Part shown: positions 15,912-23,350 of the stretch, in pieces
How positions within the stretch are numbered: position 1 is the first letter of the stretch
Layout: each line of letters begins with the position of its first letter
Source of the DNA: Yinghuangia sp045039925
Lineage (GTDB): Bacteria > Actinomycetota > Actinomycetes > Streptomycetales > Streptomycetaceae
Length of the DNA stretch: 64,000 nucleotides
Direction: 5' to 3'
Assembly: GCA_045039925.1 (NCBI GenBank)
Contig: CP108400.1
Location: 3,720,001-3,784,000, forward strand
Notes under the pieces: generated by a model
The model's input: the letters and a program-made list of their open reading frames with translations, nothing else
The model's database searches: none
Told to the model about the DNA's origin: nothing
Made by a program: the position numbers and the translations under genes

Positions 15912-17449
15912 ACCCATTCCTCCTGGGCTGCGGCCAGTTCCTCCTCGTCCGGTTCCCTCGGCGCGCCTTCCTCGGCGGGCTCGGGACGCGGCTCCGGCGG
16001 ACCGCCGTGCGTCCACGGAGTCTCCTCCGGCGACGGCCACTTGGGGCCTCCGCGGAAGCCGGACGCGGCCAACGTCCAGCACAACAGCTCGCCGGGCTCG
16101 GGGACGCTTCCCTCTTCGGGCGTCTTGCCGCGCCCCATGCCGCCCGTCAGTTCGACGCGCACCTCGCGCGTGTCCCCCGGGCCTTCCGCGACGGCGATCA
16201 ACTTCGCCTTGGCCTTGGGGCGTTCGACGCACTCCAGATCGGTGTCCAGCGGCAGGAGGGGCTCGTCCGACGTCCGCACCACCATGAGCGGTCGCGGCCG
16301 GGCCTGCTTCTTCCCGGGCTCGGTCACCATGCGGTCGGCCTCGACCGAGACGATCCGGCCGCGGAAGGCCTGGCCGACCAGGCGCGCCTCCGCCATCAAC
16401 AGCGGGTCGTCGCGCAGTTGTTCGGACTCCAGGCGGGCCTGTGCCTGCTCGCGCCGGTGGAGTTGCTGCGCGGCGGCGACCGCACCGGGCACGCGCGGCT
16501 GAGGGCGCGAGTCCGGGCTATCCAGGTCCGCCGCGAACAGGCTGTACGACATGCGGTCCGTCTCCCAGCGCCCCGGCACCGAGGCGCCGACCGGGAGTTC
16601 GCGCAGCAGTTCCAGGCCGCGCCACACGCGCCGCCAGGTCGGCATGAGTTCGGCGCCGAGCGCGTCGCGGATGCGCTCCTCCGCGCGCGCCGACACGTGC
16701 GGGTCCTCGGCGCGCTCGGCCGCGTCGTACGTGGCGATCAGCGGCGCGAGCTTCTGGTCGAACTCCGGTGCGGACGCCGGTCCGGCGGGCGGCGCGCCCT
16801 CCGCGTCGCGGGCCGCCTCGGCGCCGGTACGGCCCGGGTCGGGGTCGATCCAGCCCATCAGCGCCGCCAGTTCGCCGTTCTCCAGGTCGCTCTGGCCGGT
16901 CGCCCAGGTCTGGGTCAGCAGGTCGGTGAGGGCGAGGAGCACGCAGGAGCCCGGCGTACGGGCGCGGTCGGCCAGCCAGGTGGACCAGCGGCCGAGGAGC
17001 GGGACGTCGGGGTGCACCGCGTACTCGCCCTCGCTGCGCCGGAAGCGCGTCGAACGCCCGAGGAGGCGCATGTACTCGATGCCGCCGCTCGACGGGACGA
17101 TGATCTGCGGGGCGTCGAGCGCGCGTTCGTACGCGTCGTCGTTGCGGCGCTCGACGGTTTCCATCTTGGCGATGTACTCGGTGAGGTAGGGCAGCAGCAC
17201 CGTCGCGAGACCGGCGACGTGCGCGAACCGGCGTCCGCGGTCGCGCGGTTGGGGGACCACGAGCAGGTGCGGGGCGGCGGGGTCGTCCCCGACCAGCGCC
17301 GCGAGGGGCGCGAACGCCTCGCCGGACATCGTGTACGGGACGAACACCACGGGCCGGTCCGACAGGTGGCGGTGGCGCACGGTGGCGGCCGGCTGCGCGT
17401 ACCCGGTGGCGGCGGCCCGGAGGCGGCCGAGCGCCGAGACGGCGCTCAC
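15908..17449 (-). CDS. Conserved protein of unknown function in nuclease-helicase operon
   Basis: A 513-residue protein I do not recognise. The N-terminal 150 residues are alpha/beta in pattern (RPVVFVPYTMSG, HLLVVPQPRDRGRRF). The middle is helical, and the region around residues 330-450 may contain a small beta-barrel (GQAFRGRIVSVEADRMV, RPLMVVRTSDEPLLPLDTDLECV). The C-terminus is acidic. GTG at 17449 overlaps the nuclease stop by four bases, with GGAGG 6 bases upstream. Tight coupling to nuclease and helicase genes suggests a shared complex. No catalytic motif is obvious. Confidence 0.8.
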   Translation of the reverse strand: MSAVSALGRLRAAATGYAQPAATVRHRHLSDRPVVFVPYTMSGEAFAPLAALVGDDPAAPHLLVVPQPRDRGRRFAHVAGLATVLLPYLTEYIAKMETVERRNDDAYERALDAPQIIVPSSGGIEYMRLLGRSTRFRRSEGEYAVHPDVPLLGRWSTWLADRARTPGSCVLLALTDLLTQTWATGQSDLENGELAALMGWIDPDPGRTGAEAARDAEGAPPAGPASAPEFDQKLAPLIATYDAAERAEDPHVSARAEERIRDALGAELMPTWRRVWRGLELLRELPVGASVPGRWETDRMSYSLFAADLDSPDSRPQPRVPGAVAAAQQLHRREQAQARLESEQLRDDPLLMAEARLVGQAFRGRIVSVEADRMVTEPGKKQARPRPLMVVRTSDEPLLPLDTDLECVERPKAKAKLIAVAEGPGDTREVRVELTGGMGRGKTPEEGSVPEPGELLCWTLAASGFRGGPKWPSPEETPWTHGGPPEPRPEPAEEGAPREPDEEELAAAQEEWV

Positions 17450-18846
17450 GAGACTCCTCCGGTCACTCCGGCGAACCCGCCCGCCTTTGCGGCACCGGTT
17501 GCCGCGGTTGCCGCAGTTGCGTCGGTTGCCGTGGTTGTTGCGGTTGCCGAGGTCGCGTCGGTTGTCGGGGTCGGCCCGGGCACCGTAGTGGCCCCGGTCG
17601 GCCCGGCCACGGCTGCTTCCGCCGCCGTGTTCGCCGACTTGTCCGCCGCCTTGTCCGCGGCCGGCCTCGGTGCCCTGGCCGCATCCGCCAGGACCTCGCG
17701 CCGCAGGGCCTCCGCGCGCCGGAGCAGACGCGCGATCTCCTCCTCGCCGCGCGCCGGCGCACACTTTCCGTCGGCGAGATCCAGTGCGCGCCCGACGTCC
17801 TCTATCCCGCCGAGCTCGCCGCGGATCCCGGTGCCGAGGGTGCCGACCAGCCCGCCGGATCCGTGGTCGCCCGCACACTCGCGGGCCTCGGACCGGCAGA
17901 AATGCGCGAGCTCGCAGGTCGAGAGGCAACCCGGGATGTACTCCGCGCGGACCGCCCCGACCGCCCGTGCCACGGCGGCCTGTCCCGCCGTGTCGTCCAA
18001 GTCGAACGTCAGTCCGAGCGGCAGCGTGTCGAGCAGGTCGTCCACCCGGGCGAGGCGGGCCAGTCGGCGGCGTGTGACCGCAAGCTCCTTGCGGATGTCG
18101 AGCAGCGCCGCCGTCGGCTGGTTCGAGAAGTCCCGGGGGCAGACGAGGACGACGTCGGTGGACACGACCTCGGGCGCGTGGCCGAGAGCGGCCGCAGTCT
18201 GCTGGAGGGCCAGCACGTACACCGCCGCCTGCCGCGCGGCCGACGCGAGCTTGGCCGGGTCCGCGGCGCCGTCGATCACCGAGAAGGACTTGATCTCGAC
18301 GACGTGCAGCCGTCCGGCCACCAGGCACGCCATGGCGTCGGGCTCCAGGTACGCGCGGGTCCCGGCGACGTCCAGGGGCAGCAGCGGGTGGTCCAGGATT
18401 GCGCACAGCCCGGGGCGCGCGTCCTCCAGCGCACGCCGGAGTGCGGTCCGGGTGCGCGCCACCCGCTCTTCGCGCCCGGGGCGCTTGGCTCCATCGGGGG
18501 CGTCCTCGGGCGGCTCGCCGCCCAGCTCGGCGTAGTCGCCCTCGACGACGTCCTCCGGCGTGACGCCGAGGACCTCGTGGAGCAGCGCGCGCAGACCGGC
18601 GCCCGCGTCCTCCTTCACCAGTGCCTCGAACGAGTGTCCGCGCACGATGGCGAAGGGGGACTGGCCGTACGCCACCGGGAACCCCAGGCGGGTGGCCAGC
18701 ACGGTCTTGTCTATCCCGGCGGCGTCCATCACACCGCGTCGCGCACAGCCGGGGTTGGCGGCGAGTGCCGCCACCGTGCGCGCATTGTGGTTGCGCGTCG
18801 GCAACGACCCCCGCAGCAGGTCGAGTCGTGAGTCGGTGGTGCCCAT
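17446..18846 (-). CDS. RecB/Cas4-family PD-(D/E)XK nuclease with Fe-S-type cysteines
   Basis: A 466-residue protein. Numbered from 18846, the RecB-nuclease core is seen as RGHSFEALV (69-77), the metal-binding Asp170, E184-I-K186 in VVEIKSFSV, and the Q206-xxx-Y210 motif (QAAVY). One cysteine before the core (Cys34, in NPGC) and Cys307, 311, 317 and 324 after it resemble the split Fe-S ligand set of Cas4, AddB and Dna2, although the spacing C-x3-C-x5-C differs slightly from the common C-x2-C-x5-C. The last 110 residues are a low-complexity Ala/Thr tail. No ribosome binding site precedes the ATG; a leaderless start or a longer form from 18954 is possible. It opens the operon. Confidence 0.82.
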   Translation of the reverse strand: MGTTDSRLDLLRGSLPTRNHNARTVAALAANPGCARRGVMDAAGIDKTVLATRLGFPVAYGQSPFAIVRGHSFEALVKEDAGAGLRALLHEVLGVTPEDVVEGDYAELGGEPPEDAPDGAKRPGREERVARTRTALRRALEDARPGLCAILDHPLLPLDVAGTRAYLEPDAMACLVAGRLHVVEIKSFSVIDGAADPAKLASAARQAAVYVLALQQTAAALGHAPEVVSTDVVLVCPRDFSNQPTAALLDIRKELAVTRRRLARLARVDDLLDTLPLGLTFDLDDTAGQAAVARAVGAVRAEYIPGCLSTCELAHFCRSEARECAGDHGSGGLVGTLGTGIRGELGGIEDVGRALDLADGKCAPARGEEEIARLLRRAEALRREVLADAARAPRPAADKAADKSANTAAEAAVAGPTGATTVPGPTPTTDATSATATTTATDATAATAATGAAKAGGFAGVTGGVS

Positions 18847-18975
18847 GGCGTGGTATGCGGCTCCGTACCGTCGTGGGGCTGATGCGGTCCCGCCACAGTG
18901 TGTCCCATGTGGGCGACAACGCAGGCCATTCGGGGTGGAGTCCGCGTGCCGCAACCGCCGATCCCGCAGAATCCC

Positions 18976-20709
18976 TCAGAGCAGGTGCGGCGGGTGCCCA
19001 TCCTCCTCCACCACCTCGAGAGCGGGCTGTCCGTTCTGCCAAGCGACGAGCTCCTGGTCGAGACGCCGGATGCAGTGCGCGTTCTTGAACGGCTCGAGTT
19101 CGCGCCGGACTTCCCATACACGGTCCATCGCGAGCGAGTACCACTGCCTGGTCAGCGCGTCGAGCGCCCGCGACAACATGCCGCTCGCCTCGTCGACATC
19201 GCCGCTGGCGGCGGCGACGCGGGCGAGGTCGGCGCACGTCACGGCCTGCTGCTTGGCCGAGTTGGCCGGGAGGTCGCCGAGGGCATCGGTCAGCGCGTCG
19301 CGCGCGGCGTCGTACCGCCCCGCGGCAAGCTCCGCCCCGCCCCGGAAGCCCCACAGGCGCGAGGAGTCGAAGAAGTCCAGCCACGCCGGGACTTCGTGCT
19401 CGTCGGGATGACAGAGCAGGTCCTCGGCCCGGTCCATCAGGCGCAGTGCGAGGTCCTTGTCGCCGATGACCGACTCGATCTCGGCGTTCACCGAGCACAA
19501 CCACGAACGCATCAGCGCGGGCGCGCCCGCATCCGCAAGCGCACCGGGGTTGTTCGCCCGCGCGATCATCGCCCTCGCCTCGGCCCCGCGTCCCGCGAAG
19601 GCCGGCATGAACGCCTGGTGCGCGAACACCGCCTGGCGCAACAGCGGTTCCTGCGCCTCGTACGCGGCCTGATCGGCCAACTGGTAGAACCGGCGCGCTA
19701 TCGGCTCGCTGCCCAGATCGAAGAAGGCGATACGCCCCGCCAGCATCGCCGTCTCGGACACCGACGCCGCCAGCACACGCCGCGGCCGCGCGGGCCCCGG
19801 CGCCTTCAACAACTTGTCGCCCAGCAACACATGGCTCACCACGGGGTCGTACGTCATCAACGCGGGGGCGACCCAGTACATCTGCCGGTACGACGCGGTC
19901 AGCCGCGCGTACTGGTCCGCCACCGGCGACCCCAGCCGCCCGGCCCGCCCGGGCCCCGGCACCGACTCCGTGAGGTCCGGCAGCCCGCCCACCCGCTCGA
20001 CACGGTCGACGGCCCGCAACAGCGCCGGCGTGGCCGCCCGCAGCCGATCCGGCCGCGCGGGCCTCGGTGGCGGGTGCTCTCCCGGTCCACCGTGGGGCCC
20101 GATCTGCCCAGGCAGAATCAGCCCCGACGAACGGCGGTTACCAGCAGGCGAGTTGAAGTCCGCCTTGGGCTCGACATGATGCGCCGGCTCCGGCATGAGC
20201 CCGGGTGCGGGCGGTATCCCGCCCGGCGGCGCCGCCCGCGGTAAGACCCGCGGACCCGGCGGCTCCCGCCCGTCCTCGCCCATCCGCTGCGCCCGCGGCG
20301 TGAACCGGTACCCACCCACCCGCGGAGGCGGTCTCGGCGTATCCGCCGACCCGTTCACCGGCCCCGAGACGTACCCGCGCGGATGCTGCGGCGGCGACCC
20401 CGCCCCGGGCGCCGGCCCCGCCGCGTCAAGATCGGCCTGCCACGGCGGCGTGAACCCCAGATCCGCCAACTGGCAACCGAACAGCTCCTGCAAGACCTTC
20501 TGGTAGTCCGGCGTCGGCCACGGCGGATCCGCACTCTCCCACCGCCGCACCTGGCGCACACTCACGGCGAGCCGCAGCCCGCACTCCAGCGCCTTCTTCT
20601 CGAAGGCGTCCGCAAGCTGCTGCTGGGACACCCACCCCTTGGCGTGGCGCAGCGCCTTGAGACGCACGTTCCCCGGCATCGAGGAGCCGCCACCCTGCCG
20701 CATGGCCAT
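18976..20709 (-). CDS. XRE-family regulator with large helical sensor domain
   Basis: A 577-residue protein. The N-terminus (about 15-70) is an XRE/lambda-repressor-type helix-turn-helix: LKALRHAKGWVSQQQLADAF, then AVSVRQVRRWESADPPWP. A long Pro/Gly-rich linker (about 95-210) joins a helical-repeat domain similar to the protein at 11155-12390. This architecture is common in streptomycetes, where many copies occur per genome. The ATG at 20709 is chosen because GGAGG is 6 bases upstream; the next ATGs at 20703 and 20679 lack one. It lies 130 bases upstream of the nuclease gene on the same strand, so it may regulate or be cotranscribed with that operon. Confidence 0.88.
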   Translation of the reverse strand: MAMRQGGGSSMPGNVRLKALRHAKGWVSQQQLADAFEKKALECGLRLAVSVRQVRRWESADPPWPTPDYQKVLQELFGCQLADLGFTPPWQADLDAAGPAPGAGSPPQHPRGYVSGPVNGSADTPRPPPRVGGYRFTPRAQRMGEDGREPPGPRVLPRAAPPGGIPPAPGLMPEPAHHVEPKADFNSPAGNRRSSGLILPGQIGPHGGPGEHPPPRPARPDRLRAATPALLRAVDRVERVGGLPDLTESVPGPGRAGRLGSPVADQYARLTASYRQMYWVAPALMTYDPVVSHVLLGDKLLKAPGPARPRRVLAASVSETAMLAGRIAFFDLGSEPIARRFYQLADQAAYEAQEPLLRQAVFAHQAFMPAFAGRGAEARAMIARANNPGALADAGAPALMRSWLCSVNAEIESVIGDKDLALRLMDRAEDLLCHPDEHEVPAWLDFFDSSRLWGFRGGAELAAGRYDAARDALTDALGDLPANSAKQQAVTCADLARVAAASGDVDEASGMLSRALDALTRQWYSLAMDRVWEVRRELEPFKNAHCIRRLDQELVAWQNGQPALEVVEEDGHPPHLL

Positions 20710-20766
20710 CGGCGTCCTCCCCAGAGATGCGCGGCCCACGGTTTCGGACCGTCAACCTACAACGAA

Positions 20767-20831
20767 GCAAAGTGTGGCGGCCCGTGATCCTGACGGTACC
20801 CGTCGTGAGCTACACGCGGGGACCACTTTGC
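20767..20831. promoter_or_regulatory. Inverted repeat GCAAAGTG/CACTTTGC upstream of the XRE gene
   Basis: Perfect 8-mers at 20767-20774 and 20824-20831 flank a 49-base interval 58-122 bases before the XRE start. It is a candidate autoregulatory region but not a classic compact operator. Confidence 0.3.
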
Positions 20832-20847
20832 ACATGTCCGGAAAGAG

Positions 20848-20882
20848 GCGTCCTCCCCACGTCCTCCAAAGAGTCCTCCCCA
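20848..20882 (-). repeat. GGAGGAC triple repeat upstream of the XRE gene
   Basis: On the minus strand three GGAGGAC units occur with 11-12-base phasing (GGAGGACTCTTT, GGAGGACGTGG, GGAGGACGCCT), about 140-170 bases before the start. The phasing would place the units on one face of the helix. Confidence 0.6.
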
Positions 20883-20906
20883 AGACCTAGCCCCAACCGC
20901 CACCGA

Positions 20907-20945
20907 CCCCCTCACCCCCACCTCCTCCCCCCACCCACCTCCCCC
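20907..20945 (-). other. Potential G-quadruplex sequence
   Basis: The plus strand has C runs of 5, 5, 6, 3 and 5 separated by 3, 7, 1 and 4 bases, so the minus strand fits the G3+N1-7 quadruplex rule with one run to spare. It lies between the XRE gene promoter region and the tRNA promoter in a strand almost free of G. Confidence 0.5.
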
Positions 20946-20955
20946 TCGCCCGATT

Positions 20956-20984
20956 TTTTGATCACCCCATCCGCCTGCTAATGT
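20956..20984 (+). promoter_or_regulatory. Promoter of tRNA-Lys
   Basis: TTTTGA (20956-20961) and TAATGT (20979-20984) are spaced by 17 bases, placing transcription start near 20991, ten bases before the mature tRNA. This is the most AT-rich patch in the area. Confidence 0.55.
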
Positions 20985-21000
20985 CTACCCATCGCAACAC

Positions 21001-21077
21001 GCGCCGCTAGCTCAGTTGGTTAGAGCAGCTGACTCTTAATCAGCGGGTCCGGGGTTCGAGTCCCTGGCGGCGCACCA
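21001..21077 (+). tRNA. tRNA-Lys (anticodon CTT)
   Basis: Acceptor stem GCGCCGC pairs with GCGGCGC. The D arm contains AGCTCAGTTGGTTAGAGC. The anticodon stem GCTGA/TCAGC carries loop CTCTTAA with CTT at 21035-21037, and the T arm contains GGTTCGAGTCC. CCA is encoded at 21075-21077. No intron or mismatch is seen. Confidence 0.97.
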
Positions 21078-21139
21078 AAGGCTCTGGGCGACTCATGTCC
21101 GCGGAAAGCGCGGACCGGGTCGCCTTTGGTCATTTTTGC
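21074..21139 (+). terminator. Rho-independent terminator of tRNA-Lys
   Basis: Starting at the tRNA 3' end, ACCAAAGGC (21074-21082) pairs with GCCTTTGGT, with inner stems CGAC/GTCG and GTCCGCG/CGCGGAC around GAAAG, followed by CATTTTT. The stem overlaps the encoded CCA. Confidence 0.8.
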
Positions 21140-21702
21140 GCGACTTCGTCGCGCTCTTGTGGGGGCTCCGCCACCCACACCCCCGGCGCATCAGTTGATC
21201 TTGGATTAGGACCGTCGGCATCTCACCAACCGGCTCCGCCATGGCATTCGGTGGGCGCAATAGTTGATCTTGGGTTGGGAACGTCGGCGTCTCACCAGCC
21301 GGCTCCGCCATGGCATTCGCTGGCGCATTAGTTGATCTTGGGTTGGGTACGTCGGCGTCTCGCGTACGGGGCTCCGCCACCCAAACCCCCTTTGCCGCAC
21401 CGGGGATGGTCCGTGCCGCGGGCGCGTTGGCGTGGTGGGAGCCAGTGTTCGATCACAGTCGTTTCGCTTGATCGAATGTCCCGGACCATCGCCCCTCGGC
21501 CCTGGGACGTGGGCCGTCATGCCGGGCGCAGCGACCGGACGTTGTCCGGGACCGGTACAGCCCTGCACCGTTCGCGCCGACGGTGACCTCCGTACCGCGC
21601 CGTGTCGCGCGCCAGCCGAGGAACGGCGCAGGCGCAGTCACGCGGCCCAGGTCGCATTCACCGGGAGGGCGCGGCCCCCAGCGGGAGTCCGCTCGGTCAG
21701 TA
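21078..21702. other. Gene-free stretch after tRNA-Lys
   Basis: After the terminator and the tandem repeats, 21390-21702 shows no coding frame with normal codon bias and no clear RNA structure. I searched for a second copy of the tRNA 3' end that would mark an integrated element and found none within the window. Confidence 0.5.
21185..21385 (+). repeat. About 69-bp tandem repeats (three copies)
   Basis: Copies begin at 21185, 21254 and 21322. They share AGTTGATCTTGG, CGTCGGCGTCTCACC and GGCTCCGCCATGGCATTCG with a few substitutions, and the third is degraded at its 3' half. They are non-coding and lie between the tRNA terminator and the cargo genes. Confidence 0.8.
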
Positions 21703-22275
21703 TCAGAGCCACCCGATGTGCTTCAAAGTGGGCACGACATGCGTCACGACGTACAGCGCGATGGGAGCACAGTCCTGTGTCGGCTCCAGCACCGCGCACA
21801 GCCGGTTCTTGTGCGCGGGGTTGTCGTCACGAAGTAGCGCCTCCCTCGTGTCGATACGAATCACCCCAAGGCGGAAGCACTCGTCGACCAGTTCGAGGCC
21901 ACACGCGTCGCGCAGTTCGTCGAGCCCGCAGTGACGCTTCCTGGGCCAGCCCTTGTCGTCAGGGCCAACCAGGTACACCGCCATACGCAGGCGGGGTCCG
22001 CCGTCGTGCGCTTCAATGCCCGAGCGCCGCCTCGCCAGGAGATTGGACAGTTCCTTGGGCATCGGTGGCAGTTCGGCCGGCCGCGCCAGTACGACGTCAC
22101 GCTCACCGTTCGTCCATCGTGTGTCGTGGATCGACAGTGTCGGCCGGCCGGCGATACTCAGGCGCCAGGCTGTTCGAAGCCCGGTGCTCACCTCTTTTGA
22201 GCAGGTTTCCCCATCGGTCTTCTTCTGCTCGATCAGCGTTGTCAGCTGCATTGACGGACCGAGTGTGTAATTCAT
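21703..22275 (-). CDS. Hypothetical protein, 190 residues
   Basis: I do not recognise this protein. It is soluble in character, with segments such as SIAGRPTLSIHDTRWTNGE, RLRMAVYLVGPDDKGW and GVIRIDTREALLRDDNPAHK. A GGGGGG run lies 3 bases before the ATG. It lies 74 bases downstream of the BRCT-domain gene on the same strand and is probably cotranscribed. Codon use is somewhat less GC-biased at third positions than in the flanking metabolic genes, consistent with accessory cargo. Confidence 0.6.
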   Translation of the reverse strand: MNYTLGPSMQLTTLIEQKKTDGETCSKEVSTGLRTAWRLSIAGRPTLSIHDTRWTNGERDVVLARPAELPPMPKELSNLLARRRSGIEAHDGGPRLRMAVYLVGPDDKGWPRKRHCGLDELRDACGLELVDECFRLGVIRIDTREALLRDDNPAHKNRLCAVLEPTQDCAPIALYVVTHVVPTLKHIGWL

Positions 22276-22349
22276 GCGCCCCCCAGTTCACCTCGAAGTT
22301 CGGCGGCGTACGGGCGGCTCCTTCCAGCAACGCCGCCATGACGACTGCG

Positions 22350-23159
22350 TCAAATGCCTGGGAAGCCCGGGGCCCAGGTCACTGTTGAGGCCGACCGCGA
22401 CACGGCGACAGCAGGTGCGCCGGGCACCACGAGAACACTGCGGTACGTCTCACCGCGAGACGTGGGGCGAGCGACGCGCGGGCCGATGTCGCGCAGTGCG
22501 CGGTCTACTCGTTCCGGTTCGGTGGGCCCGTCACCGAGTACCCATGCGCCGTACACGACGTTGTCTCGGACCCATCCCAGATCGAATTGCGGCCCTCTGC
22601 GGTTGGGTTCGCGGGGGTCCATGCCCTGGCGCCGCACGTGGGCTTCCAGGTCTCCGATCAGTTCTGAATGCGCGCGGGTTCCGCGGCCGAGGACGTCACG
22701 GGCCCATCCGGAGGCCGTGCGGGTTCGGAGCGCAAGGCGTTCGAAGGGTCCACCGAGCGCTCCGTCCCCGGGATACGGGTCCACCAACACGCCCCCCGAC
22801 TCCGCTCGCAGGACACGGCAGCGTGCGACACCACCGAACAACAGGTCGGAGAAGCCGGCTGCGTCGACGACATGCACGTGGTGGCCATTGCGCCTCATGT
22901 CCAGGATCTTCAAGAGCTTCTGGCTCAATCCGCGGTCGGGATCCTTGACGTTCCCGGCAAGCTCGCCGTGCACGAGCAAAGTGATCTGGCGGCTGACGTT
23001 CACGAGCGCTGCAGCCCCCTTCGTCGTGATCCGTTTGCGGCAGTCCGCGCGCACCATCCACTCCCCGTCCACGAGGGTCTTTCCGGTGAACAGGACCTTC
23101 TCCCCCCGAAGGCTGGGTATCCATCCGTTGCAGCGGACTGTCATCTCTGCTTCCCCCAT
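22350..23159 (-). CDS. BRCT-domain protein
   Basis: A 269-residue protein. Residues of about 10-105 fit a BRCT domain like that at the end of bacterial NAD-dependent DNA ligase: SLRGEKVLFTGKTLVDGEW, a Gly-containing helix TTKGAAALVNVSRQITLLV, and HVHVVDAAGFSDLLFGG. The C-terminal 150 residues are unrecognised, with FDLGWVRDNVVYGAWVLGDGP. BRCT domains bind phosphopeptides or DNA ends, and free-standing ones are uncommon in bacteria. The start is ambiguous: ATG 23159 (GGGGTG upstream), GTG 23168 or ATG 23144. It is first in a two-gene unit divergent from the alpha-solenoid gene. Confidence 0.7.
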   Translation of the reverse strand: MGEAEMTVRCNGWIPSLRGEKVLFTGKTLVDGEWMVRADCRKRITTKGAAALVNVSRQITLLVHGELAGNVKDPDRGLSQKLLKILDMRRNGHHVHVVDAAGFSDLLFGGVARCRVLRAESGGVLVDPYPGDGALGGPFERLALRTRTASGWARDVLGRGTRAHSELIGDLEAHVRRQGMDPREPNRRGPQFDLGWVRDNVVYGAWVLGDGPTEPERVDRALRDIGPRVARPTSRGETYRSVLVVPGAPAVAVSRSASTVTWAPGFPGI

Positions 23160-23312
23160 CAGGAGCACCCCGCGAGGCTGTCCGTGTGTGAGCTGATGGT
23201 GCCCGAACTACCAAGACTGCGCAGCTGTTTCGTCGCGCTCAACCGCAGCTGTGCGTGCGATCGCGGGAGCGGCGCCTGCCCCGGACAAGGAGTCGGACGT
23301 GTCAGCGCCAAC

Positions 23313-23318
23313 TACTAT
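23313..23318 (+). promoter_or_regulatory. Possible -10 element TACTAT before the solenoid-protein gene
   Basis: TACTAT matches TAnnnT and lies 33 bases before the ATG at 23351; no good -35 is seen at 16-18 bases. Confidence 0.25.
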
Positions 23319-23350
23319 GTCGTCCCGGTCGATCAAGCGGAGGGCACGTC

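Noticed and set aside
22103..22339. 78-codon ORF starting just after the BRCT gene
   Set aside because: It overlaps the 190-residue ORF in another frame and has no ribosome binding site or domain; the longer ORF has better codon use.
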